The notes beneath the pieces are model-generated. The model was not told the origin of the DNA. It ran no database searches and worked only from the letters and a program-made list of their open reading frames with translations. The position numbers and the translations under genes were made by a program. Positions 41,903 to 50,531 of a stretch of 64,000 nucleotides of DNA are shown in pieces. The DNA lies in NCBI RefSeq assembly GCF_947491795.1, contig NZ_CANLKW010000001.1, positions 124,001-188,000 of the forward strand, written 5' to 3'. The stretch is from an uncultured Roseobacter sp. Lineage in GTDB: Bacteria; Pseudomonadota; Alphaproteobacteria; Rhodobacterales; Rhodobacteraceae. Position 1 is the first letter of the stretch, and the number at the start of each line of letters is the position of its first letter.

Positions 41903-43285
41903 TTACTTGTAGGTGACTTGTTTAACGGCGGCGATAACCTCATCAGTTGTCACCAGCGCGTGTTTTTCAAGGTTTGCGGCATAGGGCATTGGCACATCCT
42001 TACCGGTGCAGTTGATCACCGGCGCGTCGAGATAATCGAACGCCTCCTGCATGATCACCGAGCTGATGTAGTTGCCGACGGAGCCCTGTGGCCAGCCTTC
42101 TTCGACCGTGACGCAGCGGTTGGTCTTCATCACTGATCTGATGATGCTGGCCGTATCCATCGGGCGCAGCGTGCGCAGGTCGATCACCTCGGCGCTGATG
42201 CCGTCCTCTGCCAGCTTTTCTGCAGCTTCCAGAGCATACTGCATGCCGATGCCAAAACTGACGATGGTGACATCGTCGCCTTCACGCCAGATGCGGGCCT
42301 TGCCGAAGGGGACGGTATAGTCGTCCATCTCGGGCACATCAAAGCTGCGTCCGTAGAGGATTTCGTTTTCAAGAAAGATCACCGGGTTCGGATCGCGGAT
42401 CGCGGTTTTCATCAGCCCTTTGTAGTCCGAGGCCGAGTAGGGCATCACGACGCGCAGGCCGGGCACCTGCATATACCACGCGGCATAGTCCTGGCTGTGC
42501 TGCGCACCAACGCGGGCAGCGGCACCATTGGGGCCGCGGAAGACCATGGGTGCGCCCATCTGACCACCTGACATATAGAGCGTCTTGGCCGCGGAGTTGA
42601 TGATGTGGTCAATGGCCTGCATGGCAAAGTTGAAAGTCATGAATTCGACGATAGGACGCAGACCACCAAAGGCGGCACCGGTGGCGATACCGGCAAAGCC
42701 ATGTTCGGTGATCGGCGTGTCAATCACCCGTTTGGCACCGAATTCGTCGAGCATGCCCTGGCTGATTTTGTAGGCGCCCTGATATTCGGCGACTTCCTCG
42801 CCCATCAGGAACACGCTGTCGTCACGACGCATCTCTTCGGACATGCCGTCGCGCAGTGCTTCGCGCACGGTCTGTTGTTTCAGGGTCGTGCCTTCGGGCC
42901 AGTCGGGTGTGCTGTCGGTTTGTGGTGCGGCAGGTGCGGTCGCCTCGGCGGCCGCTGGTGCGGACACCTCGTTGCCCGCGTCGGCAGCCGGGGCTGCCTC
43001 CGGCGCAGGGGCCGCCACGCTGTCTGCGGCAGAGGCGTCTTCGCCTTCTTCCAGCAGGACGGCAATCGCGGTGTTCACTTTGACGCCTTCGGTACCTTCG
43101 GCGATCAGGATCTTGCCGATTACGCCTTCGTCCACGGCTTCGAATTCCATCGTGGCCTTGTCGGTTTCAATCTCGGCCATGATGTCGCCGGAGGAGACAG
43201 TGTCACCCTCTTTGACGAGCCATTTGGCCAGTGTGCCCTCTTCCATTGTGGGGCTGAGCGCGGGCATAAGAATTTCTGTTGCCAT
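41903..43285 (-). CDS. pdhB: Pyruvate dehydrogenase E1 component beta subunit with N-terminal lipoyl domain
   Basis: The 460-residue protein starts with a lipoyl domain (1-81, [15 protein letters not shown]), an Ala/Pro/Glu linker (about 82-130), then the E1-beta domain ([58 protein letters not shown]). With E1-alpha it decarboxylates pyruvate using thiamine diphosphate. The lipoyl fusion is known from alphaproteobacterial complexes. Spacing is 3 bases from pdhA and 12 bases to pdhC. Confidence 0.96.
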   Translation of the reverse strand: MATEILMPALSPTMEEGTLAKWLVKEGDTVSSGDIMAEIETDKATMEFEAVDEGVIGKILIAEGTEGVKVNTAIAVLLEEGEDASAADSVAAPAPEAAPAADAGNEVSAPAAAEATAPAAPQTDSTPDWPEGTTLKQQTVREALRDGMSEEMRRDDSVFLMGEEVAEYQGAYKISQGMLDEFGAKRVIDTPITEHGFAGIATGAAFGGLRPIVEFMTFNFAMQAIDHIINSAAKTLYMSGGQMGAPMVFRGPNGAAARVGAQHSQDYAAWYMQVPGLRVVMPYSASDYKGLMKTAIRDPNPVIFLENEILYGRSFDVPEMDDYTVPFGKARIWREGDDVTIVSFGIGMQYALEAAEKLAEDGISAEVIDLRTLRPMDTASIIRSVMKTNRCVTVEEGWPQGSVGNYISSVIMQEAFDYLDAPVINCTGKDVPMPYAANLEKHALVTTDEVIAAVKQVTYK

Positions 43286-43288
43286 GGT

Positions 43289-44299
43289 TCAGGCCTCCTG
43301 CGGTACTTCTGTGGCGTAGATATCGGTCCAGAGCTCTTCGAGCGCTGGCTCCGGCGAGGTTTTGGCAAACTCGGCACTGTCGTTCACGACGGCCTTGATC
43401 TCCTTGTCGATCGCTTTGAGATCGTCCTCGGTCGCGTGTTTGCCGGTCAGCAGCATCGTGCGCACAGCCTCGATCGGGTCGCGCTCGTCGCGCATCTTCT
43501 GTACTTCCTCGCGGGTCCGGTATTTGGCCGGGTCGGACATGGAGTGGCCGCGATACCGGTATGTCTTGATCTCCAGGATGTAGGGGCCATCGCCCGAGCG
43601 GCAGTGCGCCACGGCTTTCTCGCCCGCAGCTTTCACCGCCAGCACATCCATGCCGTCCACGGCCTCGCCCGGAATGCCAAAGGACTTGCCACGTTCGTAG
43701 ATCTCTGCCGAGGATGTCGACCGTTGCTGGGAGGTGCCCATCGCATACTGGTTGTTCTCGATCACAAAGATGCAGGGCAGTTTCCAGAGTGCCGCCATGT
43801 TGAAGGCCTCGTACACCTGGCCCTGGTTGGCAGCGCCATCACCAAAATAGGTAAAGGTCACGCGCCCGTTTTCCTGATACTTGTCAGCAAAGGCCAGACC
43901 GGCGCCCAGCGGCACCTGGGCTGCGACGATGCCGTGGCCGCCGTAGAAATGCTTCTCCTTGGAGAACATGTGCATGGAGCCGCCTTTGCCTTTGGAATAG
44001 CCGCCCTCGCGGCCGGTCAGCTCGGCCATCACGCCGTTGGGGTCCATGCCACAGGCCAGCATGTGGCCGTGATCGCGGTAGGATGTGATCCGCTTGTCGC
44101 CTTCTTCCGCTGCGGCCTCAAGCCCGACAACAACCGCTTCCTGCCCGATGTAGAGGTGGCAGAACCCGCCGATAAGACCCATGCCATAAAGCTGGCCTGC
44201 TTTTTCCTCGAACCGCCTGATCAGCAGCATATCCTTGTAGTAGGCTTTCAGCTCTTCGGCTGAAACATTGGGCTTTTTGGCAGCTTTGCGGGTTGCCAT
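43289..44299 (-). CDS. pdhA: Pyruvate dehydrogenase E1 component alpha subunit
   Basis: The 336-residue protein has RRFEEKAGQLYGMGLIGGFCHLYIGQEA, the thiamine diphosphate motif GDGAANQGQVYEAFNMAALWKLPCIFVIENN, and the phosphorylation-loop region YRYRGHSMSDPAKYR. It decarboxylates pyruvate together with E1-beta. The start follows GGAGG by eight bases on the minus strand; six upstream codons are unlikely. A palindrome TAGTTTA-N4-TAAACTA lies about 40 bases upstream, and the same element precedes lpd. Confidence 0.96.
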   Translation of the reverse strand: MATRKAAKKPNVSAEELKAYYKDMLLIRRFEEKAGQLYGMGLIGGFCHLYIGQEAVVVGLEAAAEEGDKRITSYRDHGHMLACGMDPNGVMAELTGREGGYSKGKGGSMHMFSKEKHFYGGHGIVAAQVPLGAGLAFADKYQENGRVTFTYFGDGAANQGQVYEAFNMAALWKLPCIFVIENNQYAMGTSQQRSTSSAEIYERGKSFGIPGEAVDGMDVLAVKAAGEKAVAHCRSGDGPYILEIKTYRYRGHSMSDPAKYRTREEVQKMRDERDPIEAVRTMLLTGKHATEDDLKAIDKEIKAVVNDSAEFAKTSPEPALEELWTDIYATEVPQEA

Positions 44300-44338
44300 A
44301 GGGCGGTCCTCCGTCATCGCGTCCGGCTTCTCCGGACA

Positions 44339-44360
44339 GATAGTTTAGCGTTAAACTATC
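44339..44360 (-). promoter_or_regulatory. Palindromic operator upstream of pdhA
   Basis: GATAGTTTA (44339-44347), four bases, TAAACTATC (44352-44360) is a perfect palindrome with 9-bp arms, 40 bases before pdhA. The core TAGTTTA-N4-TAAACTA with the same spacer length recurs before lpd (58683-58700). The binding protein is not known to me. Confidence 0.65.
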
Positions 44361-44395
44361 TTTTATCGGATTCGGAGGGGATTTGCGAGTGTCAT

Positions 44396-44412
44396 TCTGA
44401 CGCGGCGTCAGA
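44396..44412. promoter_or_regulatory. Second inverted repeat upstream of pdhA
   Basis: TCTGACGC and GCGTCAGA are perfect 8-base arms separated by one base. The loop is too short for an RNA hairpin of full length, so a DNA-binding site is more likely. It lies between the ftsB-like gene and pdhA. Confidence 0.3.
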
Positions 44413-44440
44413 GCCCGGGCGAACCGGCCGGATTTACCCT

Positions 44441-44740
44441 TCAGCGGATGACGATTTCGTCGGCGCGGATGCGTCCCAGAACACGGCGTGCCTGCTCGTC
44501 CAGCAGGTCCAGATCAAGGTAATCATCCGACAGGCGCAGGGTCAGGTTTTCCATGCGTGACACCTCGGCCTCCAGGCTGTCCAGCTGCGCGCGCAGCACC
44601 TGCGCGTCGGCATTGATCTCGGCCCGGCGGAACAGACCAAAATCACCCTGTACAGCGGCGAAGGTAAAGTAGGTCGCCAGACCCAGTGCGAGTGTGAAGA
44701 ACACAAAGGGTCCGAAGGCGGGGCGGTTCTGCCGGTTCAT
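44441..44740 (-). CDS. FtsB/DivIC-like septum formation initiator
   Basis: The 99-residue protein has one N-terminal membrane helix (PFVFFTLALGLATYFTFAAVQG), then a coiled coil (INADAQVLRAQLDSLEAEVSRMENLTLRLSDDYLDLDLLDEQARRVLG). This matches FtsB-type proteins of the divisome, which link early and late division proteins. It lies between pgk and the pdh operon on the same strand. The family is diverse, but length, topology and the coiled coil with a following DEQARR motif fit well. Confidence 0.85.
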   Translation of the reverse strand: MNRQNRPAFGPFVFFTLALGLATYFTFAAVQGDFGLFRRAEINADAQVLRAQLDSLEAEVSRMENLTLRLSDDYLDLDLLDEQARRVLGRIRADEIVIR

Positions 44741-44860
44741 CTGCGCGTTGCCTGTATCACTGCCTCTTGTCGGGCATAACAGGTTTATGACACAAAACCG
44801 GACTCCTGTGAATCCCCTCAGGTTGGAAATATGCAGAAAAACCGGGGTTTTGCCGCCTTA

Positions 44861-46051
44861 TTATTGATTTTCCAGCGCCGCGACGCCTGGAAGTGTTTTC
44901 CCTTCCATCCATTCCAGGAAAGCGCCCCCGGCGGTGGAGATATAGGTGAAGTCACCGGCGGCACCGGCCTGGTTCAGTGCCGCGACGGTATCGCCACCAC
45001 CGGCAACCGAGATCAGCGTACCGGCTTTGGTCTGGCGCGCTGCATCCGCGGCTGCGGCATTCGTGGCCGTGTCAAAAGGCGGGATTTCAAAGGCACCCAT
45101 CGGGCCGTTCCAGATCAGTGTTTTCAGATCGTTGAAAGCATCAGAAACGGCTTTGACGCTGTCAGGGCCTGCATCAAGGACCATCTGATCGGCCTCCAGA
45201 ACCGTGTCCGGCCCCAGGGCCACGACCTTGTGTTCAGCACCGGCTTTGAATTCGCGTGCGACCAGACCGTCCACGGGCAGCAAGATCCGGCAGCCGCTTT
45301 TGTCTGCCTGCGCCATGATGGCTTTGGCGGTGCCGATGAAATCCGGCTCCTGCAGCGAGGCGCCGAGCTGTGCCCCCTGGGCGGCGAGAAATGTGTTGGC
45401 CATGCCACCGCCGATCACCAGAAGATCGAGGCGGTTTACGAGATTTTCAAGCAGGGCAATTTTGGTGGAGACCTTGGCACCACCGACCACGGCCCCCACA
45501 GGGCGTTCCGGTTTCGACAGCGCCGCCTCGAGCGCGGAGAGTTCGGCCTGCATCAGCCGTCCGGCACAGGAGGGCAAAAGATGCGCGACCCCGGTGGTGG
45601 AGGCATGGGCGCGGTGTGCCGCTGAAAAAGCATCATTGCAGAACACATCACCAAGCGTGGCGAGAAATTGCGCCATGCCGGGATCGTTGGCTTCTTCACC
45701 AGCGGCAAACCGGGTGTTTTCCACCAGCACAACCGATCCGGCGGGCAGGGCCGCCAGTACGGCGGCGTCGGGCCGCTCGACAAAGGTGACCTCCTGGCCC
45801 AGAGCGGCCTCCAGCGCGGGCAGGGTCACACGCAGCGACATTTCGGGGACGTATTTTCCTTTGGGCCTGCCAAAGTGTGCCAGCATCACCGGCAAACCAC
45901 CCGCGGCCAGAATGTCCCGGAGGGTCGGTACAATCCGGTCGATGCGCGTGGTGTCGGTGACTGTGCCATCTTCAACAGGGACGTTGATGTCCACACGCAC
46001 CAGGACGCGCTTGCCGCTCAGATCCATATCGTCCAGCGTTTTCCAGCCCAT
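44861..46051 (-). CDS. pgk: Phosphoglycerate kinase
   Basis: The 396-residue enzyme interconverts 1,3-bisphosphoglycerate and 3-phosphoglycerate with ATP formation. It has [17 protein letters not shown], the substrate region [39 protein letters not shown], and the ATP site GPMGAFE and [16 protein letters not shown] on the minus strand lies six bases from the second of two adjacent ATG codons, so that one was chosen. It is upstream of ftsB and pdhA, placing glycolysis next to pyruvate oxidation. Confidence 0.97.
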   Translation of the reverse strand: MGWKTLDDMDLSGKRVLVRVDINVPVEDGTVTDTTRIDRIVPTLRDILAAGGLPVMLAHFGRPKGKYVPEMSLRVTLPALEAALGQEVTFVERPDAAVLAALPAGSVVLVENTRFAAGEEANDPGMAQFLATLGDVFCNDAFSAAHRAHASTTGVAHLLPSCAGRLMQAELSALEAALSKPERPVGAVVGGAKVSTKIALLENLVNRLDLLVIGGGMANTFLAAQGAQLGASLQEPDFIGTAKAIMAQADKSGCRILLPVDGLVAREFKAGAEHKVVALGPDTVLEADQMVLDAGPDSVKAVSDAFNDLKTLIWNGPMGAFEIPPFDTATNAAAADAARQTKAGTLISVAGGGDTVAALNQAGAAGDFTYISTAGGAFLEWMEGKTLPGVAALENQ

Positions 46052-46177
46052 CATCGTCTCCTTTATTGCGGTTTGGCTCCTGTTTTGCGCTTATCGGGGC
46101 AGAGGTCAATGCACGCGCTTGGCAATCGGAGCGCCACAGCTTAGGTACGTGGCAACAAATTAAACGAGGAGCGCCTT

Positions 46178-46684
46178 ATGGCCGAGATTAAAGACCCCGA
46201 AAACACGATCCTAATGGAACTCAAAGGCGGCACAGTCACCATCGAGTTGCTGCCCGATGTCGCCCCGCAGCATGTGGCGCGGATGAAGGAACTGGCCCGG
46301 TCCGGTCAGTATGACAACGTGGCTTTTCACCGGGTGATCGAGGGTTTCATGGCCCAGACCGGCGACGTGCAGCACGGCGATATGGAAGACGGGTTCAACC
46401 TGCGCATGGCAGGCACCGGCGGGTCCGATCTGCCAAATGTGCCCGCGGAGTTTTCCAAGATCCCGCATGCGCGCGGCTCTATCGGTGCGGCGCGGTCGGC
46501 CAATCCTGACAGTGCCAACAGCCAGTTCTTTATCAACTTCAAGGACAATGATTTCCTGAACGGTCAGTACACCGTGTATGGTCAGGTCACTTCCGGCATG
46601 GAGCACGTCGACGCCATTACACGCGGCGAGCCGCCTGCGGAGCCGGACCGGATGATCTCTGTTAAGGTGGCAGCAGATGCATAG
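46178..46684 (+). CDS. Cytoplasmic cyclophilin-type peptidyl-prolyl isomerase
   Basis: The 168-residue protein lacks a signal peptide and has the cyclophilin core: VAFHRVIEGFMAQTGDVQHGDMEDG, FSKIPHARGSIGAARSANPDSANSQFFINFKDN, and FLNGQYTVYGQVTSGMEHVD. It catalyses cis-trans isomerisation of Xaa-Pro bonds in the cytoplasm. GAGGAG precedes the ATG. It overlaps the next gene, a secreted paralogue, by eight bases. Confidence 0.94.
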   Translation: MAEIKDPENTILMELKGGTVTIELLPDVAPQHVARMKELARSGQYDNVAFHRVIEGFMAQTGDVQHGDMEDGFNLRMAGTGGSDLPNVPAEFSKIPHARGSIGAARSANPDSANSQFFINFKDNDFLNGQYTVYGQVTSGMEHVDAITRGEPPAEPDRMISVKVAADA

Positions 46685-47225
46685 GCTGCTCACCGCCGCT
46701 GTGCTGCTGGCCGCAGGACCTGCGCTGGCAGACGGCATCCAGATCACAGTTGCGGGCGAGGCAAACGGCACGATCACCATCGATCTGCTCGAGGACGTTG
46801 CGCCGCAACACGTCGAGCGGATTACGACACTGGCCGCGAGCGGTGCCTATGACGGGGTTGTCTTTCACCGGGTGATCGACGGCTTTATGGCGCAGACGGG
46901 CGATGTCGAGCACGGCAAAACCGGGGGCGACATGCGCCGCGCGGGCACAGGCGGATCCGATATGCCGGATCTGCCGGCCGAGTTTTCCGATGTGCCCTAT
47001 GACCGGGGTGTCGTTGGCATGGCGCGGGCACAGAACCCTGACAGCGCCAACAGCCAGTTTTTTATTATGTTCAACGAAGGCTATTTCCTGAACGGACAAT
47101 ACACTGTTGTCGGTCAGATGGTTGACGGGTTTGAGGTGCTGGACGCAATCAAACGCGGTGACGGCCCCAACGGCGCGGTCATTGGTCAGCCTGATGTGAT
47201 GCAGACGGTGACAGTCACCGAATAA
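46677..47225 (+). CDS. Periplasmic cyclophilin-type peptidyl-prolyl isomerase
   Basis: The 182-residue protein has a signal peptide (MHRLLTAAVLLAAGPALA, cleavage after about 18) and the same core as its upstream neighbour: VVFHRVIDGFMAQTGDVEHG, GMARAQNPDSANSQFFIMFNEG, and FLNGQYTVVGQMVDGFEVLD. It probably acts on secreted proteins. The overlap with the preceding gene implies coupled synthesis of the cytoplasmic and periplasmic forms, which arose by tandem duplication. Confidence 0.94.
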   Translation: MHRLLTAAVLLAAGPALADGIQITVAGEANGTITIDLLEDVAPQHVERITTLAASGAYDGVVFHRVIDGFMAQTGDVEHGKTGGDMRRAGTGGSDMPDLPAEFSDVPYDRGVVGMARAQNPDSANSQFFIMFNEGYFLNGQYTVVGQMVDGFEVLDAIKRGDGPNGAVIGQPDVMQTVTVTE

Positions 47226-47339
47226 CAACCAGAGCTCTATTGCTTTGCTGCGGCAGGTTCTCCGGGACCTGCCGTTTTTCGTTGCGGGAACGGTCTGACA
47301 CGGTGTTCAATGATGTCCAGATTGCAGGGGGTGCGCAAA

Positions 47340-48203
47340 ATGGACAAGCAGACCGTATCCGTTATGGGGCATGACATGGCCTGGACCGAGACCGGCAAAG
47401 GCAGGCCCATCGTTTTCCTGCACGGCAATCCCACGTCATCCTATCTGTGGCGCGATGTGATCCCCCAGGTCGCGCATCTGGGGCGGTGCATTGCGCCTGA
47501 TCTCATTGGCATGGGGGACAGTGGCAAAGTGTCAGGAGCAAACGCGGGGACCTATACCTTTGATCTGCACAGCCGGTATCTGGCGGGGTTCATGCAGTCG
47601 CTTGTGCTTGACAGCGATGTGGTTCTTGTCGTGCACGACTGGGGATCGGCTCTGGGCTTTGACTGGGCCAACAATAACCGGTCTGCGGTGAGTGGTATCG
47701 CCTATATGGAGGGGATCGTTCAGCCGCTGCCCTCCTGGGACGACTTTTCCGAGGCGGCCACACCAGTTTTTCAGGCGCTGCGGTCCCAAGCAGGCGAAGA
47801 GATGATCCTGGACAAAAACATTTTTATCGAACGCATCCTGCCCGGCTCTGTGCTGTGCGATCTGACGCCGGGCGAAATGGATGAATACCGCAGGCCGTTT
47901 CAGCGACATCTCGACCGCTATCCAATGCTGACCTGGCCGCGTCAGATCCCTATCGCGGGGGAGCCAGCGGAGGTTGTCGCGCGTGTGCAGTCCTATGCAG
48001 ACTGGCTGAGCGAAAGCGATCTGCCAAAGCTCTTTGTGGATGCCGATCCCGGCGCGATTCTGATCGGCAGGCAACGCGAATTCTGCCGGTCCTGGCCCAA
48101 CCAGCGCGAGGTTCAGGTGGCGGGGAGCCACTTTATTCAGGAAGACAGCGGGGCAGAGATAGGCAAGGCGATCGCGGCATGGATCAGCGAGACGGGTTTG
48201 TGA
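47340..48203 (+). CDS. Haloalkane dehalogenase-like alpha/beta hydrolase
   Basis: The 287-residue protein has the hallmarks of haloalkane dehalogenases of the DhaA/LinB group: HGNPTSSYLWR with halide-binding Asn30, the nucleophile in VVHDWGSALGFDWA (Asp100 followed by Trp101), the acid in AYMEGIVQP (Glu124), and a catalytic His in VAGSHFIQED. These enzymes hydrolyse carbon-halogen bonds to alcohols. AGGGGG precedes this ATG; the ATG ten codons upstream is less well placed. It stands alone, so the natural substrate is unclear. Confidence 0.9.
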   Translation: MDKQTVSVMGHDMAWTETGKGRPIVFLHGNPTSSYLWRDVIPQVAHLGRCIAPDLIGMGDSGKVSGANAGTYTFDLHSRYLAGFMQSLVLDSDVVLVVHDWGSALGFDWANNNRSAVSGIAYMEGIVQPLPSWDDFSEAATPVFQALRSQAGEEMILDKNIFIERILPGSVLCDLTPGEMDEYRRPFQRHLDRYPMLTWPRQIPIAGEPAEVVARVQSYADWLSESDLPKLFVDADPGAILIGRQREFCRSWPNQREVQVAGSHFIQEDSGAEIGKAIAAWISETGL

Positions 48204-48532
48204 CCGGTTCTGTGTGACGCGCGGGCGGTGAAACTGATATGGAGGCGGGCCGTCTTGCACTTCCGGATTTTTCTGTAAGCGCCGCGACGCGTGTCAGGAC
48301 CTGCGCCATATGGTGGTCAGGACACCCGCCTTCTGGCATGAAACAGCTGACTTCGGTCGGAGAGTGTCCCGGATGTCGCAGTTGCGGGGCAGAAGCTGGT
48401 GATTCCGGCAGGGCGGGGGCAGGCATTCAGCACCAGGACCGGAAGGTACCCGGATACCCGGAGGTCAGAACCCGGAAACGAAAAAGGCGCCGCGGAAACC
48501 GCAGCGCCCTGAATGCCGGTGTCGCGTCCTGA
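48204..48532. other. Gene-free spacer between dehalogenase and bactofilin genes
   Basis: Convergent genes flank this stretch. Short frames on either strand encode no recognisable protein. Its last 50 bases contain the minus-strand terminator listed separately. Confidence 0.5.
48481..48509 (-). terminator. Terminator of the bactofilin operon
   Basis: Read on the minus strand, GGGCGCTGCGG pairs with CCGCGGCGCC (one mismatch) around TTT, followed by TTTTT (complement of A at 48481-48485). Confidence 0.75.
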
Positions 48533-49030
48533 TCAGGAGGCGGGGTTCGGTTTGGCCGCAGGCGCTGTTTTCGCGCCGGGGTTCAGCGGATCGTCCTGAC
48601 GCTGCACGGAGCCTTCGAAATGCGCACCGCTTTCAATCGCGATTGTCTTGTGAATGATGTCACCCTCGACGCGGGCGGTCGAAGTCAGGCGCACTTTCAG
48701 GCCGCGTACACGGCCCACGATGCGGCCGTTGATCACGACATCATCGGCGACAACTTCGCCCTTGATCGTAGCACTTTCGCCGATGGTCAGCAGATGCGCG
48801 CGGATGTCGCCTTCGACGGTGCCCTCAACCTGAATGTCTCCGGTGGTTTTCATATTGCCGGTGACATGCAGATCAGACGACAGAACCGACGCGGGCGGCT
48901 TTGGCTTGGGCGCCGCTGCTTTGAAATCGCTGGATTTCGGTGTCGCAGGCGCCGAGGACGCGGCAGGTGCCGGTGCATCTGCTTCACCCTGTTTGGGGCC
49001 TGGTTCGTTGATTTTGCTCTTAGAAAACAT
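48533..49030 (-). CDS. Bactofilin
   Basis: The 165-residue protein has a disordered Ala/Pro/Lys N-terminus (1-50), a beta-helical bactofilin core (LSSDLHVTGNMKTTGDIQVEGTVEGDIRAHLLTIGESATIKGEVVADDVVINGRIVG...; about 51-140), and a short Pro-rich tail. Bactofilins form filaments that anchor wall enzymes and shape cells. Its start lies 11 bases inside the end of the upstream M23 peptidase gene, a coupling known from other bacteria where the two act together. Confidence 0.93.
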   Translation of the reverse strand: MFSKSKINEPGPKQGEADAPAPAASSAPATPKSSDFKAAAPKPKPPASVLSSDLHVTGNMKTTGDIQVEGTVEGDIRAHLLTIGESATIKGEVVADDVVINGRIVGRVRGLKVRLTSTARVEGDIIHKTIAIESGAHFEGSVQRQDDPLNPGAKTAPAAKPNPAS

Positions 49031-50351
49031 CTTTTGCAGCCTTGATATAGATCATTGGGTTGATTGCTTCACCGTCGACGCGGACTTCGTAGTGAAGGTG
49101 CACGCCGGTCACCCGTCCGGATGCTCCCATATCACCAATATGGTCGCCACGCGAGACCTTTTGCCCAACTTTGACGCGAATTTTCGACAGATGTGCGTAT
49201 CGCGTCTCGATCCCAAAGCTGTGGCGGATTTTGATCAGACGCCCATAGCCCGAAGCCCATCCGGCTTCGGTCACAACACCGTCTGCTGTGGCAAAGAGAT
49301 CGGTGCCTGCAGGGGCCGCGAAATCGACGCCTTTGTGCATACGCCTGCCGCCCGTTTTCGGGTCGCGGCGAAAGCCGTAGTTGCTGGTAAACCGGAACGC
49401 CCGCTTGACCGGCATGGCAAAAGGCACCTTCTCGGCGGCGATGCGGTACATGTTAAGCCGGTCCATCTGGTTCAGCAGTCGGTTGGCGCGGATCATATCC
49501 GCAGTGGGCTCGGACCCGCTGCTGGTAAAGGCCAGCGGCATCAGGGGGCCGCCCTGACCGGAATAGCCGCGCCGCACCTGGTTCATGATCCGCTCGGTCG
49601 GCAGGCCCGCCCGGCTGAACATTTTGTCCAGCGGCTCGACGGAAATCGTCATGGCCTCTTCGAGCTGGCGGAAGATCTGATCGTTGTTTTCTTTCATCAG
49701 CGCGATTTCATGCACCAGGTCATCGGCATGGCGCAGCGCCTCCTGGGCATCCGCAACCACCTGGTCACGTTCCTGGGCGGTCCGCGCAAGAGCATCCGCA
49801 AGAAAGTCCACAGGTGCGCCATCAACGGCGGAAGCCACTGCGGTTTCTCCGCCACCTTCCTGCAGATCGTCCGTCAGGGCGGCGAGGGCCGTGCGCGCGT
49901 CCTCACGCTCGCGCATGGTTTCACGCAGGGCGGTCTGAATAACTTCGATGCCGGTTTCCAGCTCGTGGCGGCGCGTCTCGGACGCCAGCAGTTCGGATTG
50001 CATCACGGATATCTGCCGCAGCGCTGCATTAAAGCGTTCCTGCGCGGCCAGTGCCTCGGCGGCCCGGCTGTCGCGCTGACCGGACAGATCATTGAGACGC
50101 GCGAGATAAGTCGTCTGGTCCCGCTTTGCCTGGTCGCGGAAATTACCCGAACCGATGCTGTCCATGAGAATAATTGCTGTCGCCGTGATCGCCCAGGCCA
50201 CCAGCAGGGCGCCGCCGGCAAAGGCCATCAGCTGCGTGCCCGGACGCAGGCGCACAAAACGGGTGTCGGCATCGGATTTCAGAAATACCCTGCGTTCCGG
50301 AAAAATCCGCTCGAGCAGTGCATGTGTTCTGATTGCCAGCCTTGTGCGCAC
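49020..50351 (-). CDS. M23 (LytM) murein peptidase with coiled coil
   Basis: The 443-residue protein has a membrane helix near 45-65 (LMAFAGGALLVAWAITATAIIL), a long coiled coil (about 75-215) and a C-terminal LytM domain: HKGVDFAAPAGTDLFATADG, GYGRLIKIRHSFGIETRYAHLS, GVHLHYEVRVDG with the zinc-binding His and Asp and the catalytic HxH. It should cleave peptide cross-links in the periplasm. A GTG seven bases after AAGGA is the preferred start; the frame extends upstream to 50417. It is coupled to the bactofilin gene. Confidence 0.9.
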   Translation of the reverse strand: MRTRLAIRTHALLERIFPERRVFLKSDADTRFVRLRPGTQLMAFAGGALLVAWAITATAIILMDSIGSGNFRDQAKRDQTTYLARLNDLSGQRDSRAAEALAAQERFNAALRQISVMQSELLASETRRHELETGIEVIQTALRETMREREDARTALAALTDDLQEGGGETAVASAVDGAPVDFLADALARTAQERDQVVADAQEALRHADDLVHEIALMKENNDQIFRQLEEAMTISVEPLDKMFSRAGLPTERIMNQVRRGYSGQGGPLMPLAFTSSGSEPTADMIRANRLLNQMDRLNMYRIAAEKVPFAMPVKRAFRFTSNYGFRRDPKTGGRRMHKGVDFAAPAGTDLFATADGVVTEAGWASGYGRLIKIRHSFGIETRYAHLSKIRVKVGQKVSRGDHIGDMGASGRVTGVHLHYEVRVDGEAINPMIYIKAAKDVF

Positions 50352-50531
50352 AAGCCGTTCCTTATTCTGTTTCTGCTCAGGACAAGCCTTCTGCGGGCTG
50401 GACCTGTATCCCCGCAAAGTGATTAACCAGCAGGGAAGGCGCGGGCAAGCAGCATTAACAGTTGTGCATCAACCTGACGTTGAATGTTGCAAAATTGGCA
50501 AAAACCCGCCGAAAACGGCGGATTTTCAGGG

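Noticed and set aside
42605..44263. 552-codon plus-strand frame across pdhB and pdhA
   Set aside because: It is a mirror of the pdh genes (His/Gly/Leu-rich, no domain).
48239..48532. 97-codon plus-strand frame after the dehalogenase gene
   Set aside because: No ribosome site and no recognisable domain; it runs through the bactofilin terminator, and its C-terminus is low-complexity Arg-rich sequence.
50423..50456. TTAA half-sites upstream of the M23 peptidase gene as a CtrA box
   Set aside because: The two half-sites are about 25 bases apart instead of seven.
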